Below are positions 24,000 to 36,759 of a stretch of 64,000 bases of DNA, one piece after another. Source of the DNA: Panorpa germanica (taxonomy: Eukaryota > Arthropoda > Insecta > Mecoptera > Panorpidae); the NCBI GenBank assembly GCA_963678705.1, contig OY783204.1, positions 21,462,759 through 21,526,758 of the forward strand, given 5' to 3'. The notes beneath the pieces were generated by a model that saw only the letters and a list, made by a program, of their open reading frames with translations, searched no databases and had not been told where the DNA came from. Numbering within the stretch: position 1 is the first letter of the stretch; each line of letters starts with the position of its first letter. The position numbers and the translations under genes are program-made.

Positions 24000-25655
24000 T
24001 GACATATTTTACTTTGAAATATAAAACTACGCATTAATATACTCATAACACTGTTTAAGAATACCTTTTTAAGGATTATAAATTTTAAGAATAACTATAA
24101 ACTAATAAAACAACACCTGTTTAGAGTAAATATTACTAGGTTTTGTTCAATAGATACATTTAAAGCAGGATTTTAATAAAACTTTTCCTAATTAATACAA
24201 TTAATACCTATTAAATACAAATCATATGAACCTTATTTTTTTCTTTAATTGGCAATGCTGATTTTATAAAAAACGAAATCAAAATATTGTAATTGTATTG
24301 GGCTCTTTTCTTTATTTATGATTTCTCGGGCTTCCTAGGCACGTAGCCTTTTATCACCCCTAATAATGTTCTGTTTTTATAAACTTTATATCCCGACAAC
24401 AAGAATGATCTATTCATGGCCACTGTATATGAGCTCTTATGAAGAATACAAACTTTTATGGAAATTGTTTTCCATTGTTTAAATTTCAAACGTATTGCAG
24501 GAATTTCTTTAACATTATTTACCACGTGGGTATTATTATTATATTATTATTTAAAATGTAAGTTTTTCAATTAAAACGAGAGATGAATCGAACAGTAGTA
24601 GAAATGAGGCATTACTACGAAATACGCAATGAAGCACATTACTTATATATGATGTCAATATTTTGATCTTACATCTTACAAAGAACATCTTACATCTCCT
24701 TCTAAGTACCTATTTCACCTTACAAACACAGGATTCTTATTTCCTAAACTCCTCCAAGAAATGTATTTGTAAATTTCTGTTCAAAATATTTGTAAAGAAT
24801 TTAATTTCTATCTATCTAATAATCCAGATACCTTTAGAAACCATTTTCTAAAGATGATATTATTTTTTATTAAACTTTTAAATAGAATGAGTATATTTTT
24901 CTTTGTGGTTTCCCTCTCTACTTCCCATCGTAACCCCGGTGGGCATTGTTTACCTTTCTAAAATATTAAAGCTTTTGTTCTTGTTACTTATTCTTTAATG
25001 TCCATTTTTCATTTAATCTAGTTGCTTACGTCATCATCATAATTCTAAACTTCGTTTTAGTTCGGTGAATTTAACGAAACGATAGTCGACAAGACATCGA
25101 CCTTTTAGATCTGTTCCACGTCAGTTTGTCACATGAAAAACCTGCTCTAAAATGTTCTAGATAAACAAAAAGCTCTATCGTAGCCCATCGCTTGTAGACC
25201 CGTAGAACCCGTCACCCATCGCTAGGGCAAGAACTCTTATTTTAAGCTCGGTTGTACTAGCATCTTCTGGCGTATATTGGAATATTTCCACGTGATCAAC
25301 GTTTCTTACATGATCTATTTTGCGTTGTTTTAACATATGGTTACAGGAATGTTTTGCTACTTAGCCAATGGAGCTTTTATAAGTTTCCAAAGCTTCCACA
25401 TAAGAAAAGCTCTACTTCAAAATCAGTTTTGTTTTTTAAAATTACATTTATACCATTTTATAAATTAAAATTGTAGCTTCTTTGAAACAATGAAGTTAAG
25501 TTAATAATATAATAAATAGAAAATTCTTTATTGGAGTTAATTTATAGTTAATTACTTATTGATAAATTAAAAGTCTCGAAGAACATAAATATAAATATTT
25601 TGTATAAATATAATTGTAGTTTACGTATAACAGATTTATTTAAATATTATATAAA
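24000..25655. other. AT-rich stretch, nothing firm
   Basis: A minus-strand open frame at 24316-24525 ends GVIKGYVPRKPEKS followed at once by TAAATAAAG, but no splice site or family supports it. No other feature is seen. Confidence 0.35.
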
Positions 25656-25659
25656 ATTA

Positions 25660-25981
25660 CTAGCTGTCCCGGCCACGCGTTGCTGTGACTAACGTTTTTG
25701 TCATATTACATTACATAGCGCCATCTATTGAATATTTACTCAATCTAGTCAACAGAATATTTACTCAATCTATTTATCAACAGATGTTGCCATCTTTTAA
25801 AATCAGATAATTAATAATAAATCATAATAATTAATCATAAATTGAGATGTAAGCTATCCTATCTTTCAAGTTGGATCAAACTGCACCCGGTGTACAAATT
25901 TGATTAAAATCGGTTAAGTAGTTTAGGAGTCCATCGCGAACACACAACGTGACACGTAATTTATATATATTAAGAAGAAGA
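25660..25981 (-). mobile_element. Non-autonomous Helitron, copy 2
   Basis: On the minus strand it starts A|TCTTCTTCTTAATATAT at 25981 and ends CCGGGACAGCTAG|T at 25660. The leading CTT is expanded to three units compared with one in copies 1 and 3. A 20-odd-bp segment (ATATTTACTCAATCTA on the plus strand) is tandemly duplicated, as in copy 3 but not copy 1. No coding capacity. A SINE starts about 10 bp to its right. Confidence 0.75.
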
Positions 25982-25989
25982 TAAAAACC

Positions 25990-26262
25990 TAAGATGACAC
26001 AGTGGGCGAGAGCATTGATGCTTGACGCTAACTGCTGTGTCTTTGGGTTCGATCCCCGGACCAGATATACATTTTCTGTGTTTGGTTTTTATCAACTAAT
26101 ATTAAGATTATGTACATACATAATCGTACACTTATTAGGCAGAGGTGTAGCCCACATATATTAGGCAACGGCACCACAAATACTGCCAATATTGAAGGAG
26201 GTCGTCGGTGATAGGACTCAGCATCGGAAATAGGCCGACGTTAAATAAATTCAATTAAAAAA
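25990..26262 (+). mobile_element. tRNA-derived SINE, copy 1
   Basis: The 5' part looks like a tRNA: ACACAGTGGGCGAGAGCATT resembles the D-arm/A box, and GGTTCGATCCC at 26046-26056 is a B box. These serve as an internal RNA polymerase III promoter. The body ends GATAGGACTCAGCATCGGAA, ATAGGCCGACGTTAAATAAA and an A-rich tail. It aligns over its whole length with the minus-strand copy at 48953-49230. Insertion would have used a partner LINE's reverse transcriptase, which I cannot identify. Confidence 0.85.
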
Positions 26263-26297
26263 TATAAAAGTTATTGAACAAAATTTGCACATTTAAT

Positions 26298-26500
26298 TTT
26301 TTTTAAACTATCCTTATGCTGAATCCTGTCACCTACAATCTAACTTGTTGGCAGTATTTGTGAGGTCGTGGCCCCATATTTGTGGGCCACACCGCTCACT
26401 TATAAGTTCTTATAAGTATAACCAATTTAATTTTGATCACCACCAAATCCAGAAAATATAACGTTGATTCTCAGGAATAGAACACGAAGACACAGCTTTA
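26298..26500 (-). mobile_element. tRNA-derived SINE, copy 2 (degraded)
   Basis: The minus strand keeps GCTGTGTCTTCGTGTTC (decayed B box), ATATTTTCTGGATTTGGT, CACAAATACTGCCAACA and GACAGGATTCAGCAT in the family order. It lies in inverted orientation 36 bp from SINE copy 1. The many differences suggest an older insertion. The 5' A-box part is lost. Confidence 0.65.
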
Positions 26501-26762
26501 CTTTATAAGTTACTTGCGGTCATAATCATTCCCATTATCAGAAATTTAAATTATAAGTTTTTCCCGATAATACAATCACATCTATTTAAAGTTTATTTAA
26601 CAAAAAGAATTGTGCCTCTTACATAACATTTTTTAGGATAATATAATGTTACATAAAAAAAAATTATCTTTCGATATCAATTTTCTTTTTCTGATGTTAA
26701 TAACGTTTTTATGCAAGATTATATAATGTTACAAATTAAATTAATATAATAGTAAAAATAAC

Positions 26763-26876
26763 CGCCTTACAAATAAACCTGTTATACAATTTATACCAGG
26801 TATACACTGATAATAAGCCTGTCCGGATGGGCTTTATACCTGGTATAAATGTTATAACAGGTTTATTTGTAGGGCG
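26763..26876. mobile_element. Hairpin MITE with 42-bp arms
   Basis: Arms 26763-26804 and 26835-26876 are inverted complements with 39 of 42 positions matching. Each arm carries ACAAATAAACCTGTTATA and TTTATACCAGGTATA. The loop is only 30 bp and includes CCTGTCCGGATGGG. Outside the arms, TAA on each side (inverted) may belong to the terminal repeat or a target duplication. No coding frame. It is most likely a short DNA-transposon derivative; a structured RNA is possible but unsupported. Confidence 0.6.
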
Positions 26877-26879
26877 ATT

Positions 26880-28630
26880 AATGTTAATTGTCTTTTACAT
26901 TTACTTAATGACTTTGTAAGAGAAATATATTAAAATTCCATAAAAAATAAATTGTAACGTTAAGTAAAAAATATTACATTAAATAATACATGAGTTTACG
27001 TATTGGGTTTAGATGAAATTTTAATGATATTAAGTGCACATTTGTAATTTAATTGCAAGAACATTTATGATTAGATAAAAGATAACAGAATTGAGTTTTA
27101 GTTTTGAATTTTCTAAATAATGTGAGTATAAATGTGATAGCACCTAAATTATTATCTCAATAGACCTCTTTCTCAACTTAACTTCTCTGATTCAATGCGT
27201 TTATTGCGAGCCATGCGGAACCATGCACGCTTAATTTCAGCCGCTGCTATATTAAAAACTCGCATTATCTCTCCATTAAAATACAAAACATATTGTTTGC
27301 ACTTGAGATTGATATACTGATTCACACTCTATATAACATACCCGTTCCTCAACCGACCTAATATATTTGACTCTTACTTTGAGAACATTTGTGGTAAAGT
27401 GATATTGAAATGTGATATCAGCTACCGGTGTTACACGGAGAATATCCCGTGTATATGGATATGAGATTCTAAACATAAAATAGTTCATCCTCTGATTTTA
27501 GTATATTTTTATATACACTCAATAACCATTTTCAAAAAAAAAAAAAAAAAAAAAAAGAAAGAAAGTACCAATTGCATAAAGTTCAACTTGTTCTAAAACA
27601 GAATGTACGTGTACCAGAGATATTTTACATTACCAATTTTATGAGTAATCTTGTAATATAATATTATCATCCCTTTAGAATCTCGATAACCTCCCCCTCT
27701 AGTTCCTACCATCCCTTCCAACGCTTCTGACTTGTAACAAGAAAGAAAATCTCGATTTCAGTGTTTACTACCGTGCACCTTATTTTAATATGCCATTGAA
27801 TAAGTTTATGGACCGAGAAAATTAGAAATGGAATCTCTGTCCTTATCCTTATCCCAGATCGATGGAGATCACGATTGTGTGTTCACGAATAATGTAAATA
27901 TAAGGTTCCTTTAACGGACGCTTTCGTTATTCCGTTATTTGTCTTACAGTAAAGGTCTCCATATACATTAAAGGGATTGTGAGGCAGCTATTTTTGTGCT
28001 AATATTAGATACAATGGACCATTAATAGGATATTTACACTTTTACAGAGAATATTGAGTTTGCTTTCATAGCTCTGGAAATCGCTTTATTATCGATTAAT
28101 GTATATCACAAATTACCTAAAAAGAGATGCATATAATAAAAATAAAATAATACATTTGTAGGTTAGTGTAAACAAATCTAATGTCAAAAGTTCAAGTTTT
28201 CAAACAGAGAGGTCATTCGCAATGCTTGACTTATAGAATGCACTTATAGAATGGGATTGATTGCATTCCTCTTACCCCTGGTAATGGGTTCACACCCCTT
28301 AAAATGAAAAAAATGTTTATAAACAAAATATTTATTATGTGGTTTGTGGTGTATATATTTGAGAGTATAGAGTTTATGTTTTATTTTCACAAATATACTC
28401 AAATTATGTTGCTTTTCTTACACTATTTGTGGTCGAGAGATATGTGAGATGCATTTTTGCAATTCTCTACTGTTAATATTTTGTATTATTTTATATTTAT
28501 CACATTCAAGACTATCTTATAATTACAGGTTATTGATATTATGTGTTTTGTTAAAGTTGAAACAGATGTCTTTTGTAATTGCATGGTATGGGTGAAGTTG
28601 ATGTGGCATGTAAGTGTTGCATCATGTTGT
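26880..28630. other. AT-rich stretch with a poly-A run
   Basis: A run of about 20 A then GAAAGAAAG lies at 27533-27567; no retroelement 3' end could be recognised before it. No gene supported. Confidence 0.4.
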
Positions 28631-28639
28631 TATTGTATG

Positions 28640-28733
28640 ATAACCAGAAGAAAAATAAATGTTGAGTCTGGGCTGCGAACCCAGATTCCTAACTTTATAC
28701 GTTCAGCCTTTCACAATTGAACTACCCTGGTTG
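28640..28733 (-). mobile_element. Isolated tRNA-like sequence (possible SINE head)
   Basis: On the minus strand, GGTAGTTCAATTGTGAAAGG resembles an A box and GGGTTCGCAGCCCAGA contains a B box (GGTTCGCAGCC), at roughly tRNA spacing. A clean acceptor stem could not be drawn and the sequence differs from the SINE at 26 kb. It may be a second tRNA-derived SINE family or a tRNA pseudogene. Confidence 0.4.
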
Positions 28734-28946
28734 TTGACTATCCTTTGATTATTATCGAATTCAATTGACGAAACACAATGGGACTTTTGTGTTTATCTCA
28801 ATTATAACAATGTCAACAGTTTGATCACAATGGATCATGGTAATGTTATATCATGAACATACTTTCTCTCTGTGATACGTTTTCTTTCTTCCGTTAGAAG
28901 AATGGCATTTAACATAGATCATAAACTGATAGTTTTTTAGATAATA

Positions 28947-29281
28947 CTAGCTGTCCCGGCCACGCGTTGCTGTGCCTAACGTTTTTGTCATATTACATTA
29001 CATAGCGCCATCTATTGAATATTTACTCAATCTAGTCAACAGAATATTTACTCAATCTAGTCAACAGATGTCGCCATCATCGTCGCCAGATGTCATATGT
29101 CATATACAGATAATTAATTTGCAATAAGATAATATTGCAATTATAAATTGAGATGTAAGCTATCCTATCTTTCAAGTTGGATTAAACTGCACACGGTGTA
29201 CAAATTTCATTAAAATCGGTTAAGTAGTTTAGGAGTCCATCGCGGACATACAACGTGACACGTAATTTATATATATTAAGA
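28947..29281 (-). mobile_element. Non-autonomous Helitron, copy 3
   Basis: The minus strand starts A|TCTTAATATATATAAATT at 29281 and ends CGTGGCCGGGACAGCTAG|T at 28947. It retains the TGTCGCCATCATCGTCGCCA region (plus-strand reading) that copy 2 has lost, and it carries the internal tandem duplication ATATTTACTCAATCTAGTCA. It is the longest of the three copies. Confidence 0.78.
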
Positions 29282-29450
29282 TATCAAATAAATTTCCTTT
29301 CACTTGAACGAGTGACAACTAAAATAACAATTTATACTTCATATAGTGAACATCGTTATTAACCTACTGTGAGTGCACCTGTCAAAAGTGTTTATTTTGT
29401 TTGGTCAGAAACCTACGTTAACTAAGGTCCTCCTCACATGAGGCGACTGA

Positions 29451-29800
29451 TTGCAAACCTTAGCCCCGTATCTGCCCGAACCGAATGAGAATGGAACTAT
29501 GTTCTTAGTGAGAAAACGAACGTGTATACAAGTGAGAGAAAACACATGGCACGAACTTAAAGAAGAGGGAGAGAATAGGAGAGGTATAAATGATTGCGGA
29601 CGAGGAGGCTATCGCACTAGTAAGTGTAAGATAATGTGGAAAGTGGAAGAAACGTAAAGGAATTGTTGCTAAGGAGAATAAAGGAAGAAGATGGATAGTG
29701 GAAATAAGCTGGCGGTGAAAATAGAAGGTGGAACCGAACGATGTAGAATAAACTGTCGCAAGAGACGAAAGCGAGTAGAGAAGAAAGAAATTTCCAGTGA
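29451..29800 (+). pseudogene. R1-like non-LTR retrotransposon tail, copy 4
   Basis: An open frame of 68 codons ends in SKCKIMWKVEET and a stop. The same frame then gives sequence like the ETMEHLL knuckle, followed by RRIKEEDG and lysine/arginine-rich peptides. The pattern parallels the copies at 16.0 and 21.8 kb, but DNA similarity to them is weak, so it may be a related subfamily. Confidence 0.45.
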
Positions 29801-29809
29801 TATTATAAA

Positions 29810-31170
29810 TTATAAAATAAACCTTATCTATGAGTTACTGCCATACGATTCAATATATTCATAATTCATCATCTATAGGTATTAGACGATGTTCAATATA
29901 ATTCTGAATAAGTGCTTCAGTATGTTAAGTAAAACTCACTACTGTAAATATTCGAATGATATTCATCCATACGTACATAAGACAATGAATAAACACTTAC
30001 GTAGACACACAACGAAGTCGTTAAGTGACTCCTTGGATTAATTCGAAGACAGTAAATATACAAGAGCTGTGAAAATGAATAAAAATAAATAGTAAAGGTA
30101 CAACATAATCTTCTAAACATAAATGAACTCGTAAAAGTCTCTAAACTACGTCGTTCAGCATATAAAGTTCTAAGAGCGCGACATCTGACACCAACGAAAC
30201 TACTATACGAAAGATATCTACCAGATACCAACACAACAACAACATTTTATATGAATGAATGCACTAAGTTTTATTATTTTCTTTGTGCATTTTCCAGCAA
30301 ACTTGATCTTCCATACGTGTTAATATATATTTATGTTTTATTTATACGACTGTAAAAAAGGAAATATAAAGTTTGTTTCGAAATAAAGACGTACAAGTTT
30401 TATTAGTAAAATATATGTATACTTGTAGTTCTATTTATAACAAGAGTTTAGTTTTAAGTTTATAATTTATTTTCTTTAGTGAAATAATGTGGAAACTAGT
30501 TACGAGTGAAGTAACTATCAAGGACTTGGAAAATACGACAAGAGGACAACCAGAGAAGGAGGAGGAAGAGGAGGAGGTGATAAACTTACAAATAAAGAAG
30601 TATGATAATCGTTGAGATATTCTCTATTTTGATAAAGTTTTAACATAACCCTTATTATGTATGGATGTAATGTAAGAGCACACGATTATTTAACTTTAAG
30701 TTGAAACTTTTGAAAGCTGAAACTCGAACTCGTGTTGTGAGCTTTTGTACGGAAACTACAAAATATTTAGTTGTGACAACATTTAAAAAAAAAAGAAATT
30801 TTAAAGAAAATTCTGTATGAAAAATGAAGAGTATAATTTTTGAAAGTTCCGTGGTACAAATATTGTAATATATTATTTATATTCCTTTGTAAAGTAAATT
30901 TCAAATATGTATCACAATTTTACTTTAGTAATATTTCACCAAATCAAAAACTACACATAATAAACTGTAGCCATCATCTACAAAATGGTCTTTTACTCTC
31001 TACCATCAATTATAATTAAAAAATTTCAACGTTAATCTATCTTTCTATCAGCAATATATTTAAGACGACTTAAAGCATCGAATTACTGCATGTAGATTGT
31101 AGTTATACAAAAGACAACTAATTTATTAATTCCTTAATTAGATTTTTTAATAAAGGAATTTATTTAAAAA
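29810..31170. other. AT-rich stretch, nothing firm
   Basis: A purine-rich bit at 30540-30580 (GAGGAGGAAGAGGAGGAGG) is a simple repeat. Otherwise no gene or repeat family is recognised. Confidence 0.45.
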
Positions 31171-31323
31171 GTTCGCATCAACTTTATCTTCATTTGTAGC
31201 CGATAAAATAGATATTTCATATGAACGACTGTGAGAAATTGAACTGTAAATGAACTCTTTCATGACAAAAAATCATATGCATCTTAAATATGTTGTCAAA
31301 ATGACTCCAAAATGTTTACTGGG
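31171..31323 (+). mobile_element. MITE-like element 'M', copy 4 (right half)
   Basis: It enters at GTTCGCATCAACTTTATC and ends with the intact right terminal repeat CTCCAAAATGTTTACTGGG at 31323. The block between the two CATTTGTA words present in other copies is missing, which fits a deletion by microhomology at about 31190-31198. The left terminal repeat is absent. Confidence 0.65.
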
Positions 31324-31329
31324 AACGAT

Positions 31330-33230
31330 GATTTTTTTGAGTAACAATTTGTATTTTTATTTGTAACGTGCCTGTAATTTTTCCTTTGAAGTACAGTTTT
31401 CTTCTTACTTATCATTGCAAATTTCATTTTAAAATATCTACTGCTAGTCTAAATTTAATTCTTCCTTATCGTAAATATTCTCATCAAAGTTTTTGCCCCA
31501 ACTTCAACAATGTTCTCTATCTGATACTCTGATACAACCCTTACATTAAGACTGGTTATACACTTTTATCACTTGAGACGAATTCGGACAATTATAAGTA
31601 GAGCTATTTACAAAGGACTTTCTTAAAGGATTCTTCGCTCCCTAGGTGTTGAACAGATATATTTCTAACCTACATTGTTTTTATATTTCTTTTTATCTAC
31701 AATTGTATAATCTAGTTCTTGCCGTAAAGTTTCGTAGCATAAACACCCTATAACCTCAAACTGTTTAAGTTCAAAATATAATAGAATTATACACAATAAA
31801 CACAAAACAATTATCCGAATATCCATTTAATTATAATAATTGTTCTTATAATAAATAGTTTAAATTTCAAATAGATCTTATCTACAACAAATTGATTCAA
31901 GACGAATATCATATAATCGAATCTCCATTTTCAATGCGAATTCCAAACAACTAGGAGTTAATTTCATTATTTCTATGTATACAAAGTATATTAACAAAAA
32001 TACGAGCTGATAAATTATACTGATAACAAATATCATATATGAGAGCTCCATGATCCTGCATAATAAGATTTTTCGTATTGTAAAGCTATCAAACGGAAAC
32101 GAACAAATGAGTATGGAAGATAGTGGTGAGAAATTTAATGAAAATATTTATATCGATGAAAATATAAATCGAATTCTTTCTTGTTTATCGGCTTTTGACC
32201 TAATTTTTATAAAACTGTATTATAACATATATTATTATAGCCGGCCATCGAGACATGAAATATCCAATTATTTTTATTATTAATCGAGTCATAGCTGATT
32301 TTATATAAAACTGCACTTGTACTGCACATTGATAAGGTTGCCTATCAAAACCTCAAATATATAATTATTTTTAATCAATTCAAAATAATATAGAAGTTAT
32401 TAACGATTGAAATAGTGATATTCAAAAAATAACAGAGCTCATGGTGTCATTCCTTCTATACCTAATTACCTACTACCATTACTATCGCTGTAAGACAAAA
32501 GAAGTATAAAAGAGATGCAGAATCAAACGTTACAACGATAGCAGCTGTTGTGGCAATCCATCAAGTTTTCATATATGTAAATATGTGATATAAAACGAAA
32601 AATAAATAAGATTAATTCTCCAGTTACTGTCGTCATCATCTACTCGGATAACAACAAGAATATTATACAGTAAAATAAAATTCAAACTTTAAATAGATAT
32701 ATAGTTCATATTGAATTAAAAAATTTCACATCGCAATTAAAATAATCATTGTTGACACTTGAATCATTCAAGTTTAAAGTCACATCCGATGATATGCCAT
32801 CAACATTGAGCATCCCATCAAGTTTTATATTATGATTAATACGAAAATAGGAAAATAGTCTTGATTACTTTCATTTTTTAATTTATAAATAATTTTATTC
32901 TAATTTCAATCAAAAACTAAAAAACGACCCTTAAAAAATGAATTTACAAGCCTATTTTTTAATAAAAATGAAATATCGATACTAAAATCTTTTTATCGAC
33001 TACCAAATACATCCGTGTACACATCACTATAGAAACCGGTTTCTGAAGTACGTCATGCTTTCTTATCGCAGCTGAAATCTTTTAAATACCTTCAGAACAA
33101 TAGCGACATCTATTTCATTTTATGTTATGTTTATCTTTGTACGTCCCATGTTTTGCTCGTAACGAGTGGTGTGGCGCTCCAGACGTGCTAAGTATGCATC
33201 ACAGTCATCTAATTTTAAGTACTGAAACTG
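31330..33230. other. AT-rich stretch, nothing recognised
   Basis: Short open frames occur, for example 32050-32283 (+), but they have AT-driven composition and no splice or family support. Confidence 0.45.
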
Positions 33231-33234
33231 TAAG

Positions 33235-33410
33235 ATTGGGTGACGCTATTGAAGAGTTAGGCTGGCTTAATTATTCCCAAATGACCCCCTTCCTCTTCCA
33301 ATTCGCAGTATTCATCTTTCTTAACTTGCTTTTTCCATTTTGCTCTGAGTTTTCCTCTCACACTTGCACCCCCTGGATTGACATCGAGAAGTTTTTTGGC
33401 CCGCAAGTCG
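33235..33410 (-). pseudogene. RTE-like retrotransposon tail, copy 1
   Basis: The minus strand encodes KLLDVNPGGASVRGKLRAKW followed by KKQVKKDEYCELEEE. This corresponds to the N-P-x-G-x-R-x-R-G-R-P-x-x-R-W motif near the C-terminus of many RTE-type and related ORFs. No reverse transcriptase domain remains. The GC-richer flank up to about 33640 may belong to the same element but was not matched. Confidence 0.55.
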
Positions 33411-33649
33411 CAAAATCAAATTTATCTAGTTACAAATGCCTTCCAAGTCAAATTGATTGACTCAGAAGCGCATTGTGTGTCCAAAAAATTGGGATCCAAA
33501 GCGTATAAAATTCGAATACGACCTTTGGGCGATATAAGGTGACTTATGGACAACAAAGAAAAAAGAGTATCCCCTTCGAAGGCATTTGGGACCAAAAACG
33601 GAGGCAAAAGTTTCAGAAAGAAAAATGTGTTACCCCACTTCATAAACTT

Positions 33650-36150
33650 AAGCTTTAAAATACGAAATTTATTTTCCTAAATGTACTCAAATATATTTTC
33701 TACCTGTGGCTTAGAAAGTGCTTCAAAAAATCTTACTCAAATTGCAATCAGACTATTCGACATACTACGATACGAAAAAATGTTTGTAGGGAAACCTGTA
33801 GGTTTAACCTTACACTTTAATAATTAATTATATTTACTTATTTTCGATAAAAATGTAAATAGAAACAAATACGTAATTCTAAGCTATGTTTTTCAATTAT
33901 TTTACGCAATAAAATCACTCGCCACTGGAAATCTTAATAACGCTTAAAAACAATTTTTATAATTCAGATAACACATATTAGCGACGCCTGTACAGTCGTT
34001 TCTTCCACTACACTTCTCTAAGTAATGCTGATTTTGAGTTATACACCAATGAGACGATCCCCTTAAAGAAATTTGTAGTTTTACAAGCAATGTTTCATGT
34101 TTAATTACCCATAATGCAACTACTACTATTTCAAGAACAAGTTCTACATAAATAATATATAATACATCAATAGCAAAGTTTCTATTTTCAACTCTCTAAT
34201 TCCAAGATGGGGAAATTTGCCAGAAGTTTTGTTCTCCAACTAAAACTGTCAAAGTAATAGTTTGTTATTTATGATTTCTTCGAGATCTGCACAATATGCA
34301 TCATGGAACAAGCAGTGCATTGTTTATTGTATTCTGATAGTGTTTACGTGGCAAAGAACCATGAATAATGCAAATGCGAATAGGGAAATGCATTTCTTAC
34401 AAAATGCTCAAATCCATCAATGCTGGAGCTATAGAGTGAATAATCTATCACGTTGAATAAATATTTGTTTATTGACATTTAATGTTTCTCCATCATTCTT
34501 TCCTTGTAAATACACCAAATTTTTTACTTAAAACAAATTTTATTTTGCATGTATTGTAACATACAAATTATATCCGTTTTATTTATTAAATAATATCGTT
34601 TATTCAACTTTATGTAAATTTAAATAATTTAAAAAAATTATTTATTGAGCCTTCATTACCCCCAAAATAATTTAGTAGCCAACCCTATGTTATCTTGAAT
34701 AAAATATAATCTACATATTTAAAAAAAATACTAAGAACTTAAAAAAAGTCTTCAAAGGGTTAATAAGAACTTCACATCGATTTTAAGAAACGTACACAAA
34801 CTGTCGATTATAGCTAATAGTCTTTTACCCTTGCCGTTTTATTACCAGCTAATTTAAATATTACATTGCATTACTACAATGTATATTATTACGTTATTAT
34901 TTAAATTTAAATATTTATAAATTTTATAAGATGGTGCAAATAGTATTATATACTAATAAATATTATTTTCAAATTAGTCCGAATATTATAGAAGTTGTCA
35001 GCAATAAAAATGCATTTCAAGAGGTCATAAAATTCAATTGTAAAATATGACCCTATTAGTAACTATCCTAATAATGTTTTAATACCTAATAGTTAAGTGC
35101 ACAATAGTTAAGTATACCTAAGTGCATTCAAAAAAGTTTCTGCTTTGTTTCAAATAAAAAATACTGTTTCATTAATAATAATATTAAAATATTTACACAG
35201 GCAAATAATAAATAAACCCATTTTAGCTACACTGACCTATACTCTTAATATAATAATTGTTAATATAAAACCCTAAGTGTAACTCCTTTAGTTCAATCTG
35301 CATTTTAATTTCCAATATGTAATATTTTTAGACTTTTAATAATAATGCTGATGCATCTTGCAACAGAGATACATAATGCAGCATCTCCACAGGTTAGACA
35401 TTACTCTATAATATTTTTAAATTCAGGTAGTATTAATTTTTAATCATAAAAATCGCATCAGTAAATAAATATGCTTCATGCGATTCTTTTACAAATAGAA
35501 TCACCTCAATTTCATGTAAGAAATTAAAACACTGAACATACTTTTAGACTAGCTTCATAAAAAGATTCAATGAAAAGGTTTTCATTGTATGTAAAGGTAA
35601 TGGATTTAATTTTCATCAAATCTATATTCTAATTTAGTTTATAATTACAAAGGGTCGTCAAGTATGAACCAAATAATTGTTCTTTAAAAAAATCCAGAAG
35701 CAGGCTTATACTGTTATGTATTTGTTTTAATTTAAATATAGTTCTCAGTTGACGCCCCTATCTAATTAATTAATTATTTAATAAATCTGCATATAAGAAA
35801 TGTAAGTCTTAATTATTTCTCATTTTAATTATTGTATTTAATAACGCAGATCAGCATGAATATTTCTGCAGCTTCAGCTGTACCTGTAGAGAAGATTCTT
35901 ACAATATAAAATGCCCGTGCCAGAGTAGAATATTATTTACACTAACTTCTAAAAATGCAGTATCCATTTAAAGTAATAAGAACAAAAGAAATCTGCAACT
36001 AGAACTTTGAGAGGTGATCTTTCAAGTGTCCAGGTCAATGCAGGTAGTCAAAAAGCAGCAAAACTAAATAGTCTTTTACAATATACAACCTTAACCTTTT
36101 TCTTTCATTAAAAGTTAAAAAAATCAATGCTAATATTATATGGGTATAAC
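33650..36150. other. AT-rich stretch, nothing recognised
   Basis: No supported gene or repeat. If the candidate exon at 36153-36219 is real, this would be intron or downstream sequence of that minus-strand gene. Confidence 0.4.
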
Positions 36151-36152
36151 AC

Positions 36153-36219
36153 CTGTTGCTTGTAACTTAGGTGTTGAAGTTTATCCGCAAAAATATAATC
36201 ATCAACAGAATCATTCATT
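36153..36219 (-). CDS. Candidate first coding exon, unidentified minus-strand gene
   Basis: On the minus strand, a CACATACTATAAGCAG acceptor precedes AATG. The ATG at 36218-36216 opens 22 codons, MNDSVDDYIFADKLQHLSYK then QQ, ending exactly at CAG followed by a GT donor at 36152-36151. About 540 bases upstream a consensus donor, CAGTAG|GTAAGT, ends a possible 5' UTR exon at 36760. The peptide is acidic and non-repetitive. The family is not recognised and no following exon was found, so this rests on splice signals and composition only. Confidence 0.3.
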
Positions 36220-36759
36220 CTGCTTATAGTATGTGAAACAGTAATCCATCCTAAGGCATAAATATGCCTATAAACGTATCCAACATAATAGTCGACTCCT
36301 GCAGGAACAACGACTGTCCTTGAACAAACTGTAATGCCATTAGAAATAAACGATATGAGACAATAAAGAAATATATTGCAATTGCAGTATCGTCTTGTAC
36401 TTAACCTGAACCTGTGAATAACACTTTGGGGAATCAGTGACACATTCACATTGTAAACAGATTGATTTTATGATGTAGGGTTAATACACAATTTGCATAG
36501 ATTAGTTTGTAACTATACTTTGAGTTATAGACGGAGATATGATAAGCAAGTTTAGACCAGGAGGTAACCTCAAACCGTATGAGTGCAAAACGTTTACAAA
36601 CAAAATCAGAGATACGAAACAAAACGTTTGACAAGTAAAACATAATTAATACAACGATAGAATAAATATAGTTGGGGTATTATTTATATTGTCCGTATGT
36701 TAAATATGTGTCTTCTAAGATTACTAGGTGTATGAAAATGATTTGCAGTTAGGACTTAC

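Noticed and set aside
24316-24525. 69-codon minus-strand frame ending in PRKPEKS with TAAATAAA at the stop
   Set aside because: Suggestive of a gene end, but no acceptor, domain or neighbour exon was found, so it is only mentioned in the gap entry.
33122-33460. 112-codon plus-strand open frame
   Set aside because: It is antisense to the RTE-like tail on the minus strand.
36223-36643. Longer minus-strand frames over 36108-36643 as a membrane receptor gene
   Set aside because: Hydrophobic runs raised this idea, but the frames break repeatedly and no receptor motif is present. Only the short spliced candidate is kept.
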